From the NCBI GenBank assembly GCA_031550725.1, contig JAVBOH010000006.1, positions 56,763-120,762 on the forward strand: a stretch of 64,000 nt of DNA, written 5' to 3'. The stretch is from UBA946 sp031550725 (GTDB lineage Bacteria; Bacillota; Clostridia; Oscillospirales; Ruminococcaceae). The position numbers were made by a program, and so were the translations under genes. Numbering within the stretch: position 1 is the stretch's first letter; every line of letters starts with the position of its first letter. Shown here one piece after another: positions 17,008 to 26,050 of this stretch. The notes below the pieces were generated by a model. The model did no database searches. It saw nothing but the letters and a program-made list of their open reading frames with translations, and was not told the DNA's origin.

Positions 17008-17805
17008 TCACAAATTATTAATATATTCTATCGATTTCATCAAACTAAGGACAGTTTTTGTCTCGACAACAACTCTGCAGCCACATTTTTCTGCTAAATT
17101 AAGTTTTTCTAAAATATTAACTTCACCATCACCCAAAAGCATATGATCTTTACGAACTGTTGATACCTTTGCATCATGAAGATGAATATGTTTTAAATGT
17201 GCTTTTCTATACTCAATAAATGACAAATCTGCATCATTATTACAAAAACTATGTCCAACATCATAAGTAAGAGAAAAATGATTATTTTTAAGCATTTCGT
17301 CAATAGCATCAGTTTGAAAATCCATATATCCACTTGTATTTTCAATTGATATCTTTATATCAATATTTCCAATACAATTATCACATAGCTCAATAAATTT
17401 TCTTGTTTTAGTTTTAAATTCATTCGGATATTTTTCAAACAAATGCACCCTTTTATCAGGAAGTGTGAAGTACACACCATTGTTCATGTGCATATTAATT
17501 ATAGGTGCATTTATTTTCTTGGCAATCTTAATAGTATCTCTAACAGTGTTCCGATATGCATCAGAAACATAATTATTGTAGTCCCATACATTCAGGTTTT
17601 CATCAAGATGTATTGTAAAATATATACCATACTTATCACGATAAAAATTAATTTTTTGTGTATCTATTCTGTCAGTCTGATATTCTGGTAAATTCATATT
17701 GAGTTCAATAAATTTCAAGTTTAATTCATTACATAATAACACATTTTCTTCAAGAGAATTAAGCTCAATTAATATCGGCATACCAAAATCAATATTATAT
17801 TTCAT
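17008..17805 (-). CDS. AP-endonuclease-2/isomerase-like TIM barrel between queA and tgt
   Basis: This 265-residue xylose-isomerase-like barrel keeps plausible metal ligands: HLDEN, INMHMNN, SIENTSG, TYDVGHSF, HLKHIHLHD and VVVETKT. The start ATG 17805 follows AAAGGAG. It lies 10 bases after queA and 12 bases before tgt, so all three are one transcript. It is not a known member of the queuosine pathway; it may act on a sugar or cyclitol. Base usage is more AT-rich than in its neighbours, which may mean insertion. Confidence 0.8.
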   Translation of the reverse strand: MKYNIDFGMPILIELNSLEENVLLCNELNLKFIELNMNLPEYQTDRIDTQKINFYRDKYGIYFTIHLDENLNVWDYNNYVSDAYRNTVRDTIKIAKKINAPIINMHMNNGVYFTLPDKRVHLFEKYPNEFKTKTRKFIELCDNCIGNIDIKISIENTSGYMDFQTDAIDEMLKNNHFSLTYDVGHSFCNNDADLSFIEYRKAHLKHIHLHDAKVSTVRKDHMLLGDGEVNILEKLNLAEKCGCRVVVETKTVLSLMKSIEYINNL

Positions 17806-17815
17806 GGTAACTCCT

Positions 17816-18841
17816 TTAAATTACAAGCATTGAATCTCCAAAGCTAAAGAAACGATATTTTTCATCAACAGCAATTTTATATGCATTCATTGTATTCTCA
17901 TACCCCATAAATGCTGATACAAGCATGATTAAGGTACTTTCAGGAAGATGAAAATTCGTAATAAGTCCATCAATAACTTTAAATTCATAGCTAGGATAAA
18001 TAAAAATATCAGTATATCCCTCGCATTCATCAATGGTGTCATAAAAAGCAGCAACGCTTTCTAAGGTACGGCATGAAGTTGTACCAACAGCAATGACACG
18101 ACCGCCATTTGCTTTAGTTTGTTTAATAAGTTCAGCTGTTTCCTTTGGCATATAGTAATGTTCACTGTGCATTTTATGCTCTAAAACGTTATCTTCCTTA
18201 ACAGGACGGAAAGTTCCAAGCCCAACATGGAGTGTAACATAGGCAAGATTGATACCTTTACTCTTTAATTCATCAAGCATATCAGATGTAAAGTGAAGTC
18301 CAGCAGTAGGAGCGGCAGATGAGCCTAATTCCTTGGAATAAACGGTCTGATATCGCTCTTTATCCTCTAGCTTTTCAGTGATATATGGAGGCAGAGGCAT
18401 TTGTCCTACATCCTCAAGAGCTGTAAAGAAATTTCCTTCACACTCAAATTTTGCTATTCTGTTGCCACCCTCGACAGTTTCTATAATTTCAGCAGTTAGT
18501 CTGCCATTACCAAATGAAAATTTTGCACCTGGTTTTGCTTTTTTTCCAGGACGCACAAGAATTTCCCAAAGCTTGTCCCCCTTTTGTTCAAGTAGTAAAA
18601 ATTCCATGAATGCTCCTGTTCCCTCTTTTTCGCCAAAAAGACGTGCAGGAAGTACCCTTGAATCATTCATTACAAGCAAGTCACCTTTTTTAAGGTAATC
18701 GCATAAGTTATAGAAATGGTTATGTGTAACTTCACCAGTTTTTCTGTCAACCTTAAGCATTTTTGATGCATTTCGTGGCTCTATCGGAGTTTGAGCAATT
18801 AACTCCTCTGGTAAATCATAATAAAAGTCTGATTTTAACAT
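17816..18841 (-). CDS. queA: S-adenosylmethionine:tRNA ribosyltransferase-isomerase
   Basis: This 341-residue QueA converts preQ1-tRNA to epoxyqueuosine-tRNA using the ribosyl part of SAM. Family motifs are FYYDLPEELIAQTP at the N-terminus, NDSRVLPARLFG, SSAAPTAGLHFT and ITNFHLPESTLIMLVSAF near the end. AAGGGGAAG is the ribosome binding site. It is the first gene of queA-barrel-tgt, with a promoter at 18884. Confidence 0.95.
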   Translation of the reverse strand: MLKSDFYYDLPEELIAQTPIEPRNASKMLKVDRKTGEVTHNHFYNLCDYLKKGDLLVMNDSRVLPARLFGEKEGTGAFMEFLLLEQKGDKLWEILVRPGKKAKPGAKFSFGNGRLTAEIIETVEGGNRIAKFECEGNFFTALEDVGQMPLPPYITEKLEDKERYQTVYSKELGSSAAPTAGLHFTSDMLDELKSKGINLAYVTLHVGLGTFRPVKEDNVLEHKMHSEHYYMPKETAELIKQTKANGGRVIAVGTTSCRTLESVAAFYDTIDECEGYTDIFIYPSYEFKVIDGLITNFHLPESTLIMLVSAFMGYENTMNAYKIAVDEKYRFFSFGDSMLVI

Positions 18842-18883
18842 TTTTTCTTCCCCTTAAAGTCATTTTCAAAAGTATTCATATCC

Positions 18884-18912
18884 ATTATATCAAAAAAAAT
18901 CATATTCTGCAA
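18884..18912 (-). promoter_or_regulatory. Predicted promoter of queA operon
   Basis: On the minus strand, TTGCAG (18912-18907), 17 bases and a perfect TATAAT (18889-18884). No preQ1 riboswitch fits in the short leader. Confidence 0.7.
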
Positions 18913-18951
18913 TTACATTTAATAAAAATACATAAATTAATAAAATATCTA

Positions 18952-18980
18952 TTGACAAAGCGCATAAACCGTGGTATTAT
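18952..18980 (+). promoter_or_regulatory. Promoter of the lysine operon
   Basis: TTGACA, 17 bases and TATTAT. It is positioned so that transcription begins just before the riboswitch P1 strand at 18991. Confidence 0.8.
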
Positions 18981-18990
18981 TATCGAAACA

Positions 18991-19160
18991 GATAGAGGTG
19001 CAGCAAAAATTAGTACTTGTTCCTTAGACTGCCAAGTCGCTTTGAGGGAACATAGGAAAGGTGATGCTGCCGAAGAAAACGGATATTTGGCTAAAACGTT
19101 ATTCTGGTTATGTATCGAACAGGTATATAATTGTCATCATTCTTATGATGGAGTGCTATC
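18991..19160 (+). promoter_or_regulatory. Lysine riboswitch (L box)
   Basis: The element starts GATAGAGGTGC and ends GTGCTATC, pairing as P1. Between them are AGTAC in the P2 loop-E region, GGGAACATAGGAAAGGTGA, GCTGCCGAAG and a GTCATCATTCTTATGATGG hairpin (P5), all typical of the lysine aptamer. A terminator follows at 19208, so lysine should stop transcription of asd-GNAT-dapA-dapB. An open reading frame across the same region has no coding features and is rejected. Confidence 0.95.
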
Positions 19161-19207
19161 AAATTTAATAAAATTTGAAGTAAGTATTTCTATTATATAG
19201 TATGATG

Positions 19208-19232
19208 AATCGGTTTTCAACCGATTTTTTTT
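19208..19232 (+). terminator. Riboswitch-controlled terminator
   Basis: AATCGGTT-TTC-AACCGATT is followed by a run of T. It lies between the lysine aptamer and asd and is the likely expression platform. Confidence 0.9.
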
Positions 19233-19271
19233 ATTTGTATGTAAATTTTTATTTTAAAGGAGTTTTTTACA

Positions 19272-20354
19272 ATGAAACAGTTTAATGTAGGTATTATTGG
19301 TGCAACAGGTATGGTTGGTCAGAGATTTTCTCTATTGCTTGAAAATCACCCTTGGTTTAAGGTTACTGCTCTTGCAGCATCCCCAAGAAGTGCAGGCAAG
19401 ACATATACTGAAGCTGTTGGTGCTAAGTGGGCTATGACTACTGATATTCCTGCTAATATAAAAGATATGATTGTTATGGATGCTACTGCTGATGTAGAAA
19501 AAATCGCATCCATGGTTGATTTTGTTTTCTGTGCTGTTGATATGAAGAAGGATGAAATTAAGACACTTGAAGAAATGTATGCAAAGGCTGAGTGTCCTGT
19601 TGTTTCCAACAACTCTGCTCACAGACATACTGATGATGTTCCTATGGTTGTTCCAGAGATTAACCCTGACCATATTGAAATTATCAAGACTCAGAGAGAA
19701 AGACTTGGCACAAAGCGTGGATTTATCGCTGTTAAGTCTAACTGTTCATTACAGAGCTATGTTCCTGCTATTCATCCTCTAATGGCTGAATTTGTATGTA
19801 CTAAGGCTTTGGTTTGTACTTATCAGGCAATTTCAGGCGCTGGCAAGACTTTTGAAACAATGCCAGAAATTATTGATAATATCATCCCATTTATTGGCGG
19901 TGAGGAAGAAAAATCCGAGCAGGAGCCACTAAAGATTTTCGGTAAGATTGTTGATGGAAAGATTGTAAACGCTACTTCTCCTGCATTTACTGCACAGTGC
20001 TTGCGAGTTCCTGTAACTGATGGTCATACTGCTGCTGTATTTGCATCATTTGAGAAAAAGCCAACTAAGGAGCAAATTCTTGATGCTTGGAAAAACTTCA
20101 AGGGTGTTCCACAGGAGCTTGAGCTTCCATCCGCTCCAAAGCAGTTCCTTAATTACTTTGAGGAAGATAATCGTCCACAGGCTAAACTTGACAGAAACCT
20201 TGAAAACGGTATGGCTGTTTCCATTGGACGTCTTCGTGAAGATACTCAGTATGACTACAAGTTTGTATGTCTTTCACATAATACACTTCGTGGTGCTGCA
20301 GGTGGTGCTGTATTGATGGCTGAACTTCTTGCTGCTAAGGGTTATTTTGACTAA
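19272..20354 (+). CDS. asd: Aspartate-semialdehyde dehydrogenase, archaeal/fungal type
   Basis: This is a 360-residue NADPH-dependent enzyme that makes L-aspartate semialdehyde from aspartyl phosphate, the entry to lysine, threonine and methionine synthesis. GATGMVGQR near residue 10 is the Rossmann motif. Cys158 in KSNCSLQ is the nucleophile, and His in TDGHTAAV the acid/base residue. These fit the archaeal/yeast branch of the family rather than the usual bacterial branch. AAAGGAG precedes the ATG. It is the first gene under the lysine riboswitch. Confidence 0.93.
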   Translation: MKQFNVGIIGATGMVGQRFSLLLENHPWFKVTALAASPRSAGKTYTEAVGAKWAMTTDIPANIKDMIVMDATADVEKIASMVDFVFCAVDMKKDEIKTLEEMYAKAECPVVSNNSAHRHTDDVPMVVPEINPDHIEIIKTQRERLGTKRGFIAVKSNCSLQSYVPAIHPLMAEFVCTKALVCTYQAISGAGKTFETMPEIIDNIIPFIGGEEEKSEQEPLKIFGKIVDGKIVNATSPAFTAQCLRVPVTDGHTAAVFASFEKKPTKEQILDAWKNFKGVPQELELPSAPKQFLNYFEEDNRPQAKLDRNLENGMAVSIGRLREDTQYDYKFVCLSHNTLRGAAGGAVLMAELLAAKGYFD

Positions 20355-20382
20355 TCAATAAAAACTAAAGGATGTGGACAGT

Positions 20383-20844
20383 ATGAGTATTTCAGTTAGA
20401 AAAGCAATCCCACAAGATGTAGAAACAATTCACAAGTTTATTTATGAACTTGCTGCATTTGAAAAATTATCCGAACAATGTACTATATCTATTGATGCAC
20501 TCAAAGATATGATGTTTGAAGAAAAAGCTTTGCGTGCTGTTATTGCCGAAGAAGATGGCGTGGCTGTTGGTATGGCTACATATTATTTCTTCAAAATTGC
20601 TACTTTTTCCGGTAAAAAGGTTTTGTATATTGAAGATTTATATATTACCGAATCTGCTCGTGGAAAAGGCTATGGTACACAGATTTTTGACTTTTTACGT
20701 GGTATTTCAAAGGATAAGAATTGTTCCCGCATGGAATGGAAATGTCTTGACTGGAATTCTCCTACAATAGCGTTTTATGAGAAAATGGGCGGCAAGCTTT
20801 CTGATGGATGGCTTGTTTATACCCTTGATGAAGAATTTTTTTAA
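20383..20844 (+). CDS. GNAT N-acetyltransferase, diamine acetyltransferase-like
   Basis: This is a 153-residue acetyl-CoA-dependent acetyltransferase. It has LYIEDLYITESARGKGYG (motif A, with RGKGYG the CoA pyrophosphate loop) and the C-terminal DWNSPTIAFYEKMGG. The layout resembles spermidine/diamine acetyltransferases. It sits between asd and dapA in a lysine-controlled operon, 28 bases after asd, so a diamine or a basic amino acid is a plausible substrate. An N-acetyl-diaminopimelate route is not supported, because the true acetyltransferase of that route is of another fold. AAAGGA precedes ATG 20383. Confidence 0.85.
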   Translation: MSISVRKAIPQDVETIHKFIYELAAFEKLSEQCTISIDALKDMMFEEKALRAVIAEEDGVAVGMATYYFFKIATFSGKKVLYIEDLYITESARGKGYGTQIFDFLRGISKDKNCSRMEWKCLDWNSPTIAFYEKMGGKLSDGWLVYTLDEEFF

Positions 20845-20867
20845 TTGACTTTAAGGAGTTTTATGCC

Positions 20868-21755
20868 ATGAAAAATACTATTTTTACTGGTGCAGGCGTT
20901 GCAATCGTAACTCCTATGTTTGATGATGGGTCTATCAATTATGATGCACTTGGCACGAACATTGATTATCAGATTGAAAACGGCACTGATGCTATAATTA
21001 TTTGCGGCACAACGGGTGAAGCATCCACTATGACTGATGACGAACATATTGAATGTATCCGCTATTGCGTCGAACGCACAAACAAGAGAGTACCTGTTAT
21101 TGCAGGTACAGGAAGTAATGACACTTCATATGCAGTAGAGCTTTCTATTGAGGCTGAAAAGCTTGGTGCTGATGCACTACTTGTTGTTACGCCTTATTAC
21201 AACAAGACTTCACAAAGAGGTTTAATTGCACATTTCACTGCTATTGCTAACAGCGTTAATATTCCGATTATTCTTTATAATGTACCTTCAAGAACTGGTA
21301 TGAACATCACTATTGATACATATAAAGAGCTTGCTAAGCACAAGAATATTGTTGCTACAAAAGAGGCTAGCGGAAATATTTCTGCTATTGCTCAGATTGC
21401 TGAGGCTTGTGGTGACAGTCTTGATATTTACAGCGGCAATGATGACCAGATTGTTCCTATCATGTCACTTGGCGGCAAGGGTGTAATCAGTGTATCTTCT
21501 AACGTTATTCCAAAGGAAACTCATGACATCGCACAGCTTTGTCTTGATAACAATTTTGCTGATGCTGCAAAAATGCAGATTAAGTATCTTGACCTTATCA
21601 ACAAGCTCTTCATTGATGTTAACCCTATTCCTATAAAAGAGGCTATGAATATCATGGGGCTTAATGTCGGCGAATGCAGACTTCCTCTTTGCAAAATGGA
21701 GCAGAGTAAAATTGATATTTTAAGGACAGCATTAAAGAACGTTAACGTTATCTAA
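20868..21755 (+). CDS. dapA: 4-hydroxy-tetrahydrodipicolinate synthase
   Basis: This 295-residue class I aldolase of lysine and cell-wall diaminopimelate synthesis condenses pyruvate with aspartate semialdehyde. It shows GTTGEASTM, VTPYYNKT with the catalytic Tyr, and the Schiff-base Lys in VATKEASGN. AAGGAG precedes the ATG. It is the third gene of the lysine riboswitch operon, 27 bases before dapB. Confidence 0.96.
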   Translation: MKNTIFTGAGVAIVTPMFDDGSINYDALGTNIDYQIENGTDAIIICGTTGEASTMTDDEHIECIRYCVERTNKRVPVIAGTGSNDTSYAVELSIEAEKLGADALLVVTPYYNKTSQRGLIAHFTAIANSVNIPIILYNVPSRTGMNITIDTYKELAKHKNIVATKEASGNISAIAQIAEACGDSLDIYSGNDDQIVPIMSLGGKGVISVSSNVIPKETHDIAQLCLDNNFADAAKMQIKYLDLINKLFIDVNPIPIKEAMNIMGLNVGECRLPLCKMEQSKIDILRTALKNVNVI

Positions 21756-21782
21756 TCTTGACGTTGATTTGAAAGGATGATT

Positions 21783-22550
21783 ATGAAAATGGTATCTATT
21801 GCGATTTGTGGTGCAAACGGAAAAATGGGCAGGGTTATCAATTCTGTTATTACGGAGCGTGATGACTGTAAAACTGTTGCCGGTATTGATAAAATTACTA
21901 CAAGCTATGCTGACTTCCCTATTTACGAAACTCCACAGGAGATTAATGAGAAACCTGATGTAATCATTGATTTTTCTCATCCTAGCTCTTTAGATGGACT
22001 TCTTGAATATTCACTTTGCACTGGCACTCCAATAGTATTTGCTACTACTGGATATACCGAAGAACAAATTGCTAAAATAAAAAAAGCCGCTGAACAAATT
22101 CCAGTATTCTTTACTTTTAATATGTCTTTAGGTATTAATTTGCTTATGAAGCTTTCTAAAATTGCCGCTGAAGTTTTGGGTGAGCAGTTTGATATTGAAA
22201 TCGTTGAAAAGCATCATAATCAGAAAATTGATGCTCCAAGCGGTACTGCTATTATGCTTGCTAACTCTATTAATCAAACACTTGATAATAAATATCAGTA
22301 TGTTTACGATAGACACTCACAGCGTAAAAAACGTGAAAAGAATGAGATTGGTATGCACGCTATTCGTGGCGGTACTATTGTTGGTGAACATGATGTAATT
22401 TTTGCAGGACGTGATGAGGTTATAACACTTTCACATTCTGCCACTTCAAAGGAAGTTTTTGCTGTTGGCTCTGTTAATGCTGCAATTTTTCTTTCAGGTA
22501 AATCACATGGTCTTTATGACATGGCAGCAATGCTTGATAGTATAAATTAA
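21783..22550 (+). CDS. dapB: 4-hydroxy-tetrahydrodipicolinate reductase
   Basis: This 255-residue NAD(P)H-dependent reductase catalyses the step after DapA. ICGANGKMGR is the Rossmann motif, VEKHHNQKIDAPSGTA the active-site segment with the His pair, and the C-terminus matches the family. The start at ATG 21783 is 6 bases after AAAGG; neighbouring in-frame ATGs at 21777 and 21789 are possible. It is the last gene before a strong terminator. Downstream lysine genes are not in the window. Confidence 0.95.
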   Translation: MKMVSIAICGANGKMGRVINSVITERDDCKTVAGIDKITTSYADFPIYETPQEINEKPDVIIDFSHPSSLDGLLEYSLCTGTPIVFATTGYTEEQIAKIKKAAEQIPVFFTFNMSLGINLLMKLSKIAAEVLGEQFDIEIVEKHHNQKIDAPSGTAIMLANSINQTLDNKYQYVYDRHSQRKKREKNEIGMHAIRGGTIVGEHDVIFAGRDEVITLSHSATSKEVFAVGSVNAAIFLSGKSHGLYDMAAMLDSIN

Positions 22551-22556
22551 ATTTTT

Positions 22557-22600
22557 AATGGGATGTTATAAGTTTAAAGCTTATAACATCCCATTTTTAA
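22557..22600. terminator. Bidirectional terminator
   Basis: AATGGGATGTTATAAG and CTTATAACATCCCATT form a perfect 16-bp stem with a 7-base loop and a following T-run. It closes the lysine operon and, on the minus strand, the htrA gene. Confidence 0.92.
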
Positions 22601-23805
22601 TTTTCAGTATTTATTTTAGGTGGCTTGCTTTCATCAAGCAGCAAATTAAATTCAAGGTAGCAATCGCTATTCTTGCGGTATACTGTTATCAGAATTTCAT
22701 CGCCTGATGAAAATTTATCCTTTTCGGTATTAAGCTCCGACATAGTGGTTATTGCTGCACCATTTACGCTTGTTATTATATCCCCTACTTCAATTCCGCA
22801 TTTATCAGCTGCCGAATTGCTCTCAATAAAACGTACATATACACCAATCGGCAGGTCATAATATCTTGCTGTAATACTATCGATATCCTCTGCGCTAATG
22901 CCAATCAGCGGTCTGCCTTTAACATAACCGTTATTAATCAAATCTTCTATAATCGGCTTTGCTGAATTAATCGGTATCGCAAAGCCTAGACCTTCAGCTG
23001 ACGGTGATATAATCTTGCTTGAATTTATTCCGATTACTTGACCGCAGTTGTTTAAAAGCGGACCACCGCTGTTACCTGGGTTTATTGCGGCATCAGTTTG
23101 AATAAGCGTCATTTCGTACTCGTCTATCGTGATATTTCTATTTAAAGCACTTATTATTCCGCAGGTTGTTGAGCCATATAGCTCAAATCCAAGTGGATTT
23201 CCTATCGCAACAGCAAGTTCACCCTCAACAAGACAACTGCTGTCACCAAATTCAACAGCCTTTAAAACATCTTGTTCTGTTTCGATTTTTATTACTGCTA
23301 GGTCAGTACGACTGTCTGCACCAACAATTTGGGCATCATATTCAGTTTTATCCGCCAGAACGACCTTGACATTTTTTGCATTTAAATTGCTGTTCTGCAC
23401 AACATGAGCATTTGTTACTATATATCCGCTTTCAGACATAATTATACCTGTTCCTGTTCCTGTTACACCTTCAAAAAACTCCGAGGATATTCCAACTACT
23501 GATGGTTTTACTTTTTTAACAATTTCAGGTATACTCATATTTTCGCTGCTTTCATTACCCAAAATGCTTGATATTATATTGTTACTCTTGCTGTATGAAG
23601 TTATATCATTATTTGTATATTCGGATGCTTCATTACACACCTTATATAATGAAATTGAAACTCCTGAAACTACACCCATGCATAACAAAAACATAAATAC
23701 TTTCATAATTTTACGGGGTTTTACTGTTTTCATAGTTGCTTCAGGATAATATGTTACTTCAGCCGAATTGTCGTCTTTAACCAAGTCTTCATTATACTCA
23801 CTCAT
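22597..23805 (-). CDS. htrA: Membrane-anchored HtrA/DegP-type serine protease with PDZ domain
   Basis: This is a 402-residue S1C protease for quality control of exported proteins. A cytoplasmic N-terminus of about 35 residues precedes one TM helix (KVFMFLLCMGVVSGVSISLY). The catalytic triad is His in VTNAHVV, Asp in SRTDLAVI and Ser in NPGNSGGPL. One PDZ domain covers the last 100 residues (SAADKCGIEVGDIITSVNG). Start ATG 23805 has AAAGGA 8 bases upstream; the frame upstream of it lacks a site. It is a single-gene unit that converges with the lysine operon. Confidence 0.93.
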   Translation of the reverse strand: MSEYNEDLVKDDNSAEVTYYPEATMKTVKPRKIMKVFMFLLCMGVVSGVSISLYKVCNEASEYTNNDITSYSKSNNIISSILGNESSENMSIPEIVKKVKPSVVGISSEFFEGVTGTGTGIIMSESGYIVTNAHVVQNSNLNAKNVKVVLADKTEYDAQIVGADSRTDLAVIKIETEQDVLKAVEFGDSSCLVEGELAVAIGNPLGFELYGSTTCGIISALNRNITIDEYEMTLIQTDAAINPGNSGGPLLNNCGQVIGINSSKIISPSAEGLGFAIPINSAKPIIEDLINNGYVKGRPLIGISAEDIDSITARYYDLPIGVYVRFIESNSAADKCGIEVGDIITSVNGAAITTMSELNTEKDKFSSGDEILITVYRKNSDCYLEFNLLLDESKPPKINTEN

Positions 23806-23931
23806 TGCAATTATCCTTTCATAAATTTTCAATCTTAAATTCTATTATATCCATTAATGTGATAAATCCATGAGTGTTTGAAAAAATATAGGTGCTTTGC
23901 AAATAATTACAGTATTATAGTATATATTTTC

Positions 23932-23978
23932 AAAAAAACATCCCACATAAAGCAACTTATGCATTTATATGAGATGTT
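23932..23978 (-). terminator. Terminator of the ABC-F gene
   Basis: On the minus strand, ACATCTCATATAAA pairs with TTTATGTGGGATGT across a 12-base loop, followed by a run of seven T. Confidence 0.85.
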
Positions 23979-23985
23979 ATATTTT

Positions 23986-25950
23986 TTATGAAATTTCTTC
24001 GCACAGTAAAAGCCATTCATCACTATAATCAGATGACAACTGCTTTAATTCCTCAAACTTACTGCATTTATCCTGCATAAGCTGATAGTCTGCACAAACA
24101 TCAGGGTCAGTCATTTCTTCCTGAAGTGCACTCATTTCCGATTCAAGACGCTCAATTTCTGCCTCAAGCTCTTTTATACGCAAACGTTTTTTTGCATCCT
24201 GTGAACGCTGTTCTTTTGAACGATATGTCTTGACATTCTTTTCTTCTGCAATTTGCTTTGCTTTTTCCTGCTTAGCAAGTTCAGTATTTTTGTCTTCCAA
24301 AGCCTGACGTTCACGCTTAATTTCAAGGTAATCATCAAATCCGCCTTCAAAATTTTCAACAGAATTTTCGGTTATCTCTATTATACGTGACGACAGTTTA
24401 TTAAGCAGATATCTGTCATGAGATACGAAAATTATTGTACCGTCAAACTCGCATAATGCCTGCTCAAGAACTTCCTTTGTTGCTATATCAAGATGGTTTG
24501 TAGGCTCATCGAGAATAAGTACATTTCCTCTCTCAAGCATCATTAAAGCAAAACATAGCTTCGCTCTTTCACCACCTGAAATAACCCCAACAGGCTTATA
24601 TACATTCTCACCTGTTAAACGCACACAACCAAGAAGTGAACGTACTGACTGATCAGACATCGTTCTGTAACGTTTATGAATTGCATCCATAACGCTGTCG
24701 TTTAAATCAAGCTGTGCATTTTCCTGATCAAAATATGATATTCTGATATTTTTTGTCCACTCGATAATACCATGGCTGCATGGCAGTTTACGCTGAATAA
24801 TTTTCAGTAGTGTTGACTTACCAATACCGTTTGAGCCGATAATACCAACCTTTTCTCCACGTCTGACATTGAATGACAACGACTCAACGAGCGTCGTTCT
24901 GTCGTCACCCTTGCCGACTGTAATGTCAATATTTTTTACAGTAAGCAAGTCAATTGGTGGTGTAATATCATACTCAAACTTGATTTTTGCTGATTTTTCA
25001 TATGTTATCGGACGTTCAATTATCTCCATTGACTCAAGCTTTTTTACACGGCTTTTAGCCATTGCAGATGTTGATGCTCTTACTATATTCTTCGCAACAA
25101 ATTCTTCAAGCTTTGCAATTTCCTCTTGCTGAGCCTCATATTCTTTCATCTGATGCTCTACCCATGCCTGTTTTTGCACTGTATATGCTGAATAATTACC
25201 CTTAAAACGTCGCAGCTGCCCACGCTCAATTTCGCATATTGAGTTTGTTAGCTTATCAAGGAAATACCTGTCATGCGATACAATTAGCAATGCACCCTTA
25301 TAATCCTGCAAATAATCCTCAAGCCACATAATTGTGTTAAAATCGAGGTGATTTGTCGGCTCATCAAGGATAAGCAGACTTGGATTTTCAAGCAATAATT
25401 TTGCAAGTGCAAGACGTGTTTTTTCACCACCGCTAAGAGTTGAAATAACACGGTCATAGGTATCAGGCGGAAATCCCATACCATTTAGCACCTTACTGAT
25501 ATTTACATCAATTATATAACCGTCATTTGTTTCAAAATATGCCGACTTTTTAGAGTACTCATTTGATATTTCAGCAAAATAGCTTTCATCATTATGCGCA
25601 TCAGGCTGTGACATAAGCTTTTCTAGTTCACGCAGTCTGTCAGCAATATCAAGCATATTTTTAAATACGCTTTTCATTTCATTTATGATGGTATTTTCCT
25701 TATCAAGACCTGAATTCTGCGCTAAAAACCCAATTGTTGCATCCTTGTTTTTTGATATGCTCGCTACATTTGGCTCGGGTTGTGTTTCAGGGTCTTCAAT
25801 ACCAGTAATAATACGCAGAAGTGTTGATTTACCACAGCCATTTATACCTATCATACCAATTCTGTCATTGTCCTCAATTGTCAGTGCCACATTCCGAAGA
25901 ATTTGGTTTCCGTTATAATATTTACTTATATTTTCTAGTGAAATAACCAT
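23986..25950 (-). CDS. ABC-F ATPase (translation factor type)
   Basis: This 654-residue soluble protein has two ABC domains in one chain and no TM segments. Walker A GINGCGKST and GSNGIGKST, signature LSGGEKTRLALA and a second signature ISGGERAKLCFA, and Walker B LLILDEPTNHLDF are all present. A P-site tRNA-interaction linker lies between, and a coiled coil follows at about 560-650. This is the YdiF/Uup-like branch of ABC-F. The role is to relieve stalled ribosomes; antibiotic protection is possible but not shown. AAGGA precedes ATG 25950. It is last in the prmA-parE-parC run, 100 bases after parC. Confidence 0.9.
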   Translation of the reverse strand: MVISLENISKYYNGNQILRNVALTIEDNDRIGMIGINGCGKSTLLRIITGIEDPETQPEPNVASISKNKDATIGFLAQNSGLDKENTIINEMKSVFKNMLDIADRLRELEKLMSQPDAHNDESYFAEISNEYSKKSAYFETNDGYIIDVNISKVLNGMGFPPDTYDRVISTLSGGEKTRLALAKLLLENPSLLILDEPTNHLDFNTIMWLEDYLQDYKGALLIVSHDRYFLDKLTNSICEIERGQLRRFKGNYSAYTVQKQAWVEHQMKEYEAQQEEIAKLEEFVAKNIVRASTSAMAKSRVKKLESMEIIERPITYEKSAKIKFEYDITPPIDLLTVKNIDITVGKGDDRTTLVESLSFNVRRGEKVGIIGSNGIGKSTLLKIIQRKLPCSHGIIEWTKNIRISYFDQENAQLDLNDSVMDAIHKRYRTMSDQSVRSLLGCVRLTGENVYKPVGVISGGERAKLCFALMMLERGNVLILDEPTNHLDIATKEVLEQALCEFDGTIIFVSHDRYLLNKLSSRIIEITENSVENFEGGFDDYLEIKRERQALEDKNTELAKQEKAKQIAEEKNVKTYRSKEQRSQDAKKRLRIKELEAEIERLESEMSALQEEMTDPDVCADYQLMQDKCSKFEELKQLSSDYSDEWLLLCEEIS

Positions 25951-26014
25951 TTTTATGATTTCCTTTTTTTATGAACGATCCCTCAATCACTCTGTTATAC
26001 CAACTTTTCGAAAA

Positions 26015-26042
26015 CGGAGCGATGAGGGCATCGCTCCCTACA
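26015..26042. repeat. Short interspersed hairpin repeat (R2)
   Basis: GGAGCGATG-AGGG-CATCGCTCC forms a perfect 9-bp hairpin ending in CTACA. In reverse it reads TGTAGGGAGCGATG, like the R1 and R3 elements. It sits in the parC to ABC-F gap. Confidence 0.6.
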
Positions 26043-26050
26043 TTATTAAA

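Noticed and set aside
18763..19200. 145-codon plus-strand frame across the lysine riboswitch
   Set aside because: It begins antisense within queA, has no ribosome binding site, and overlaps a clear structured RNA.
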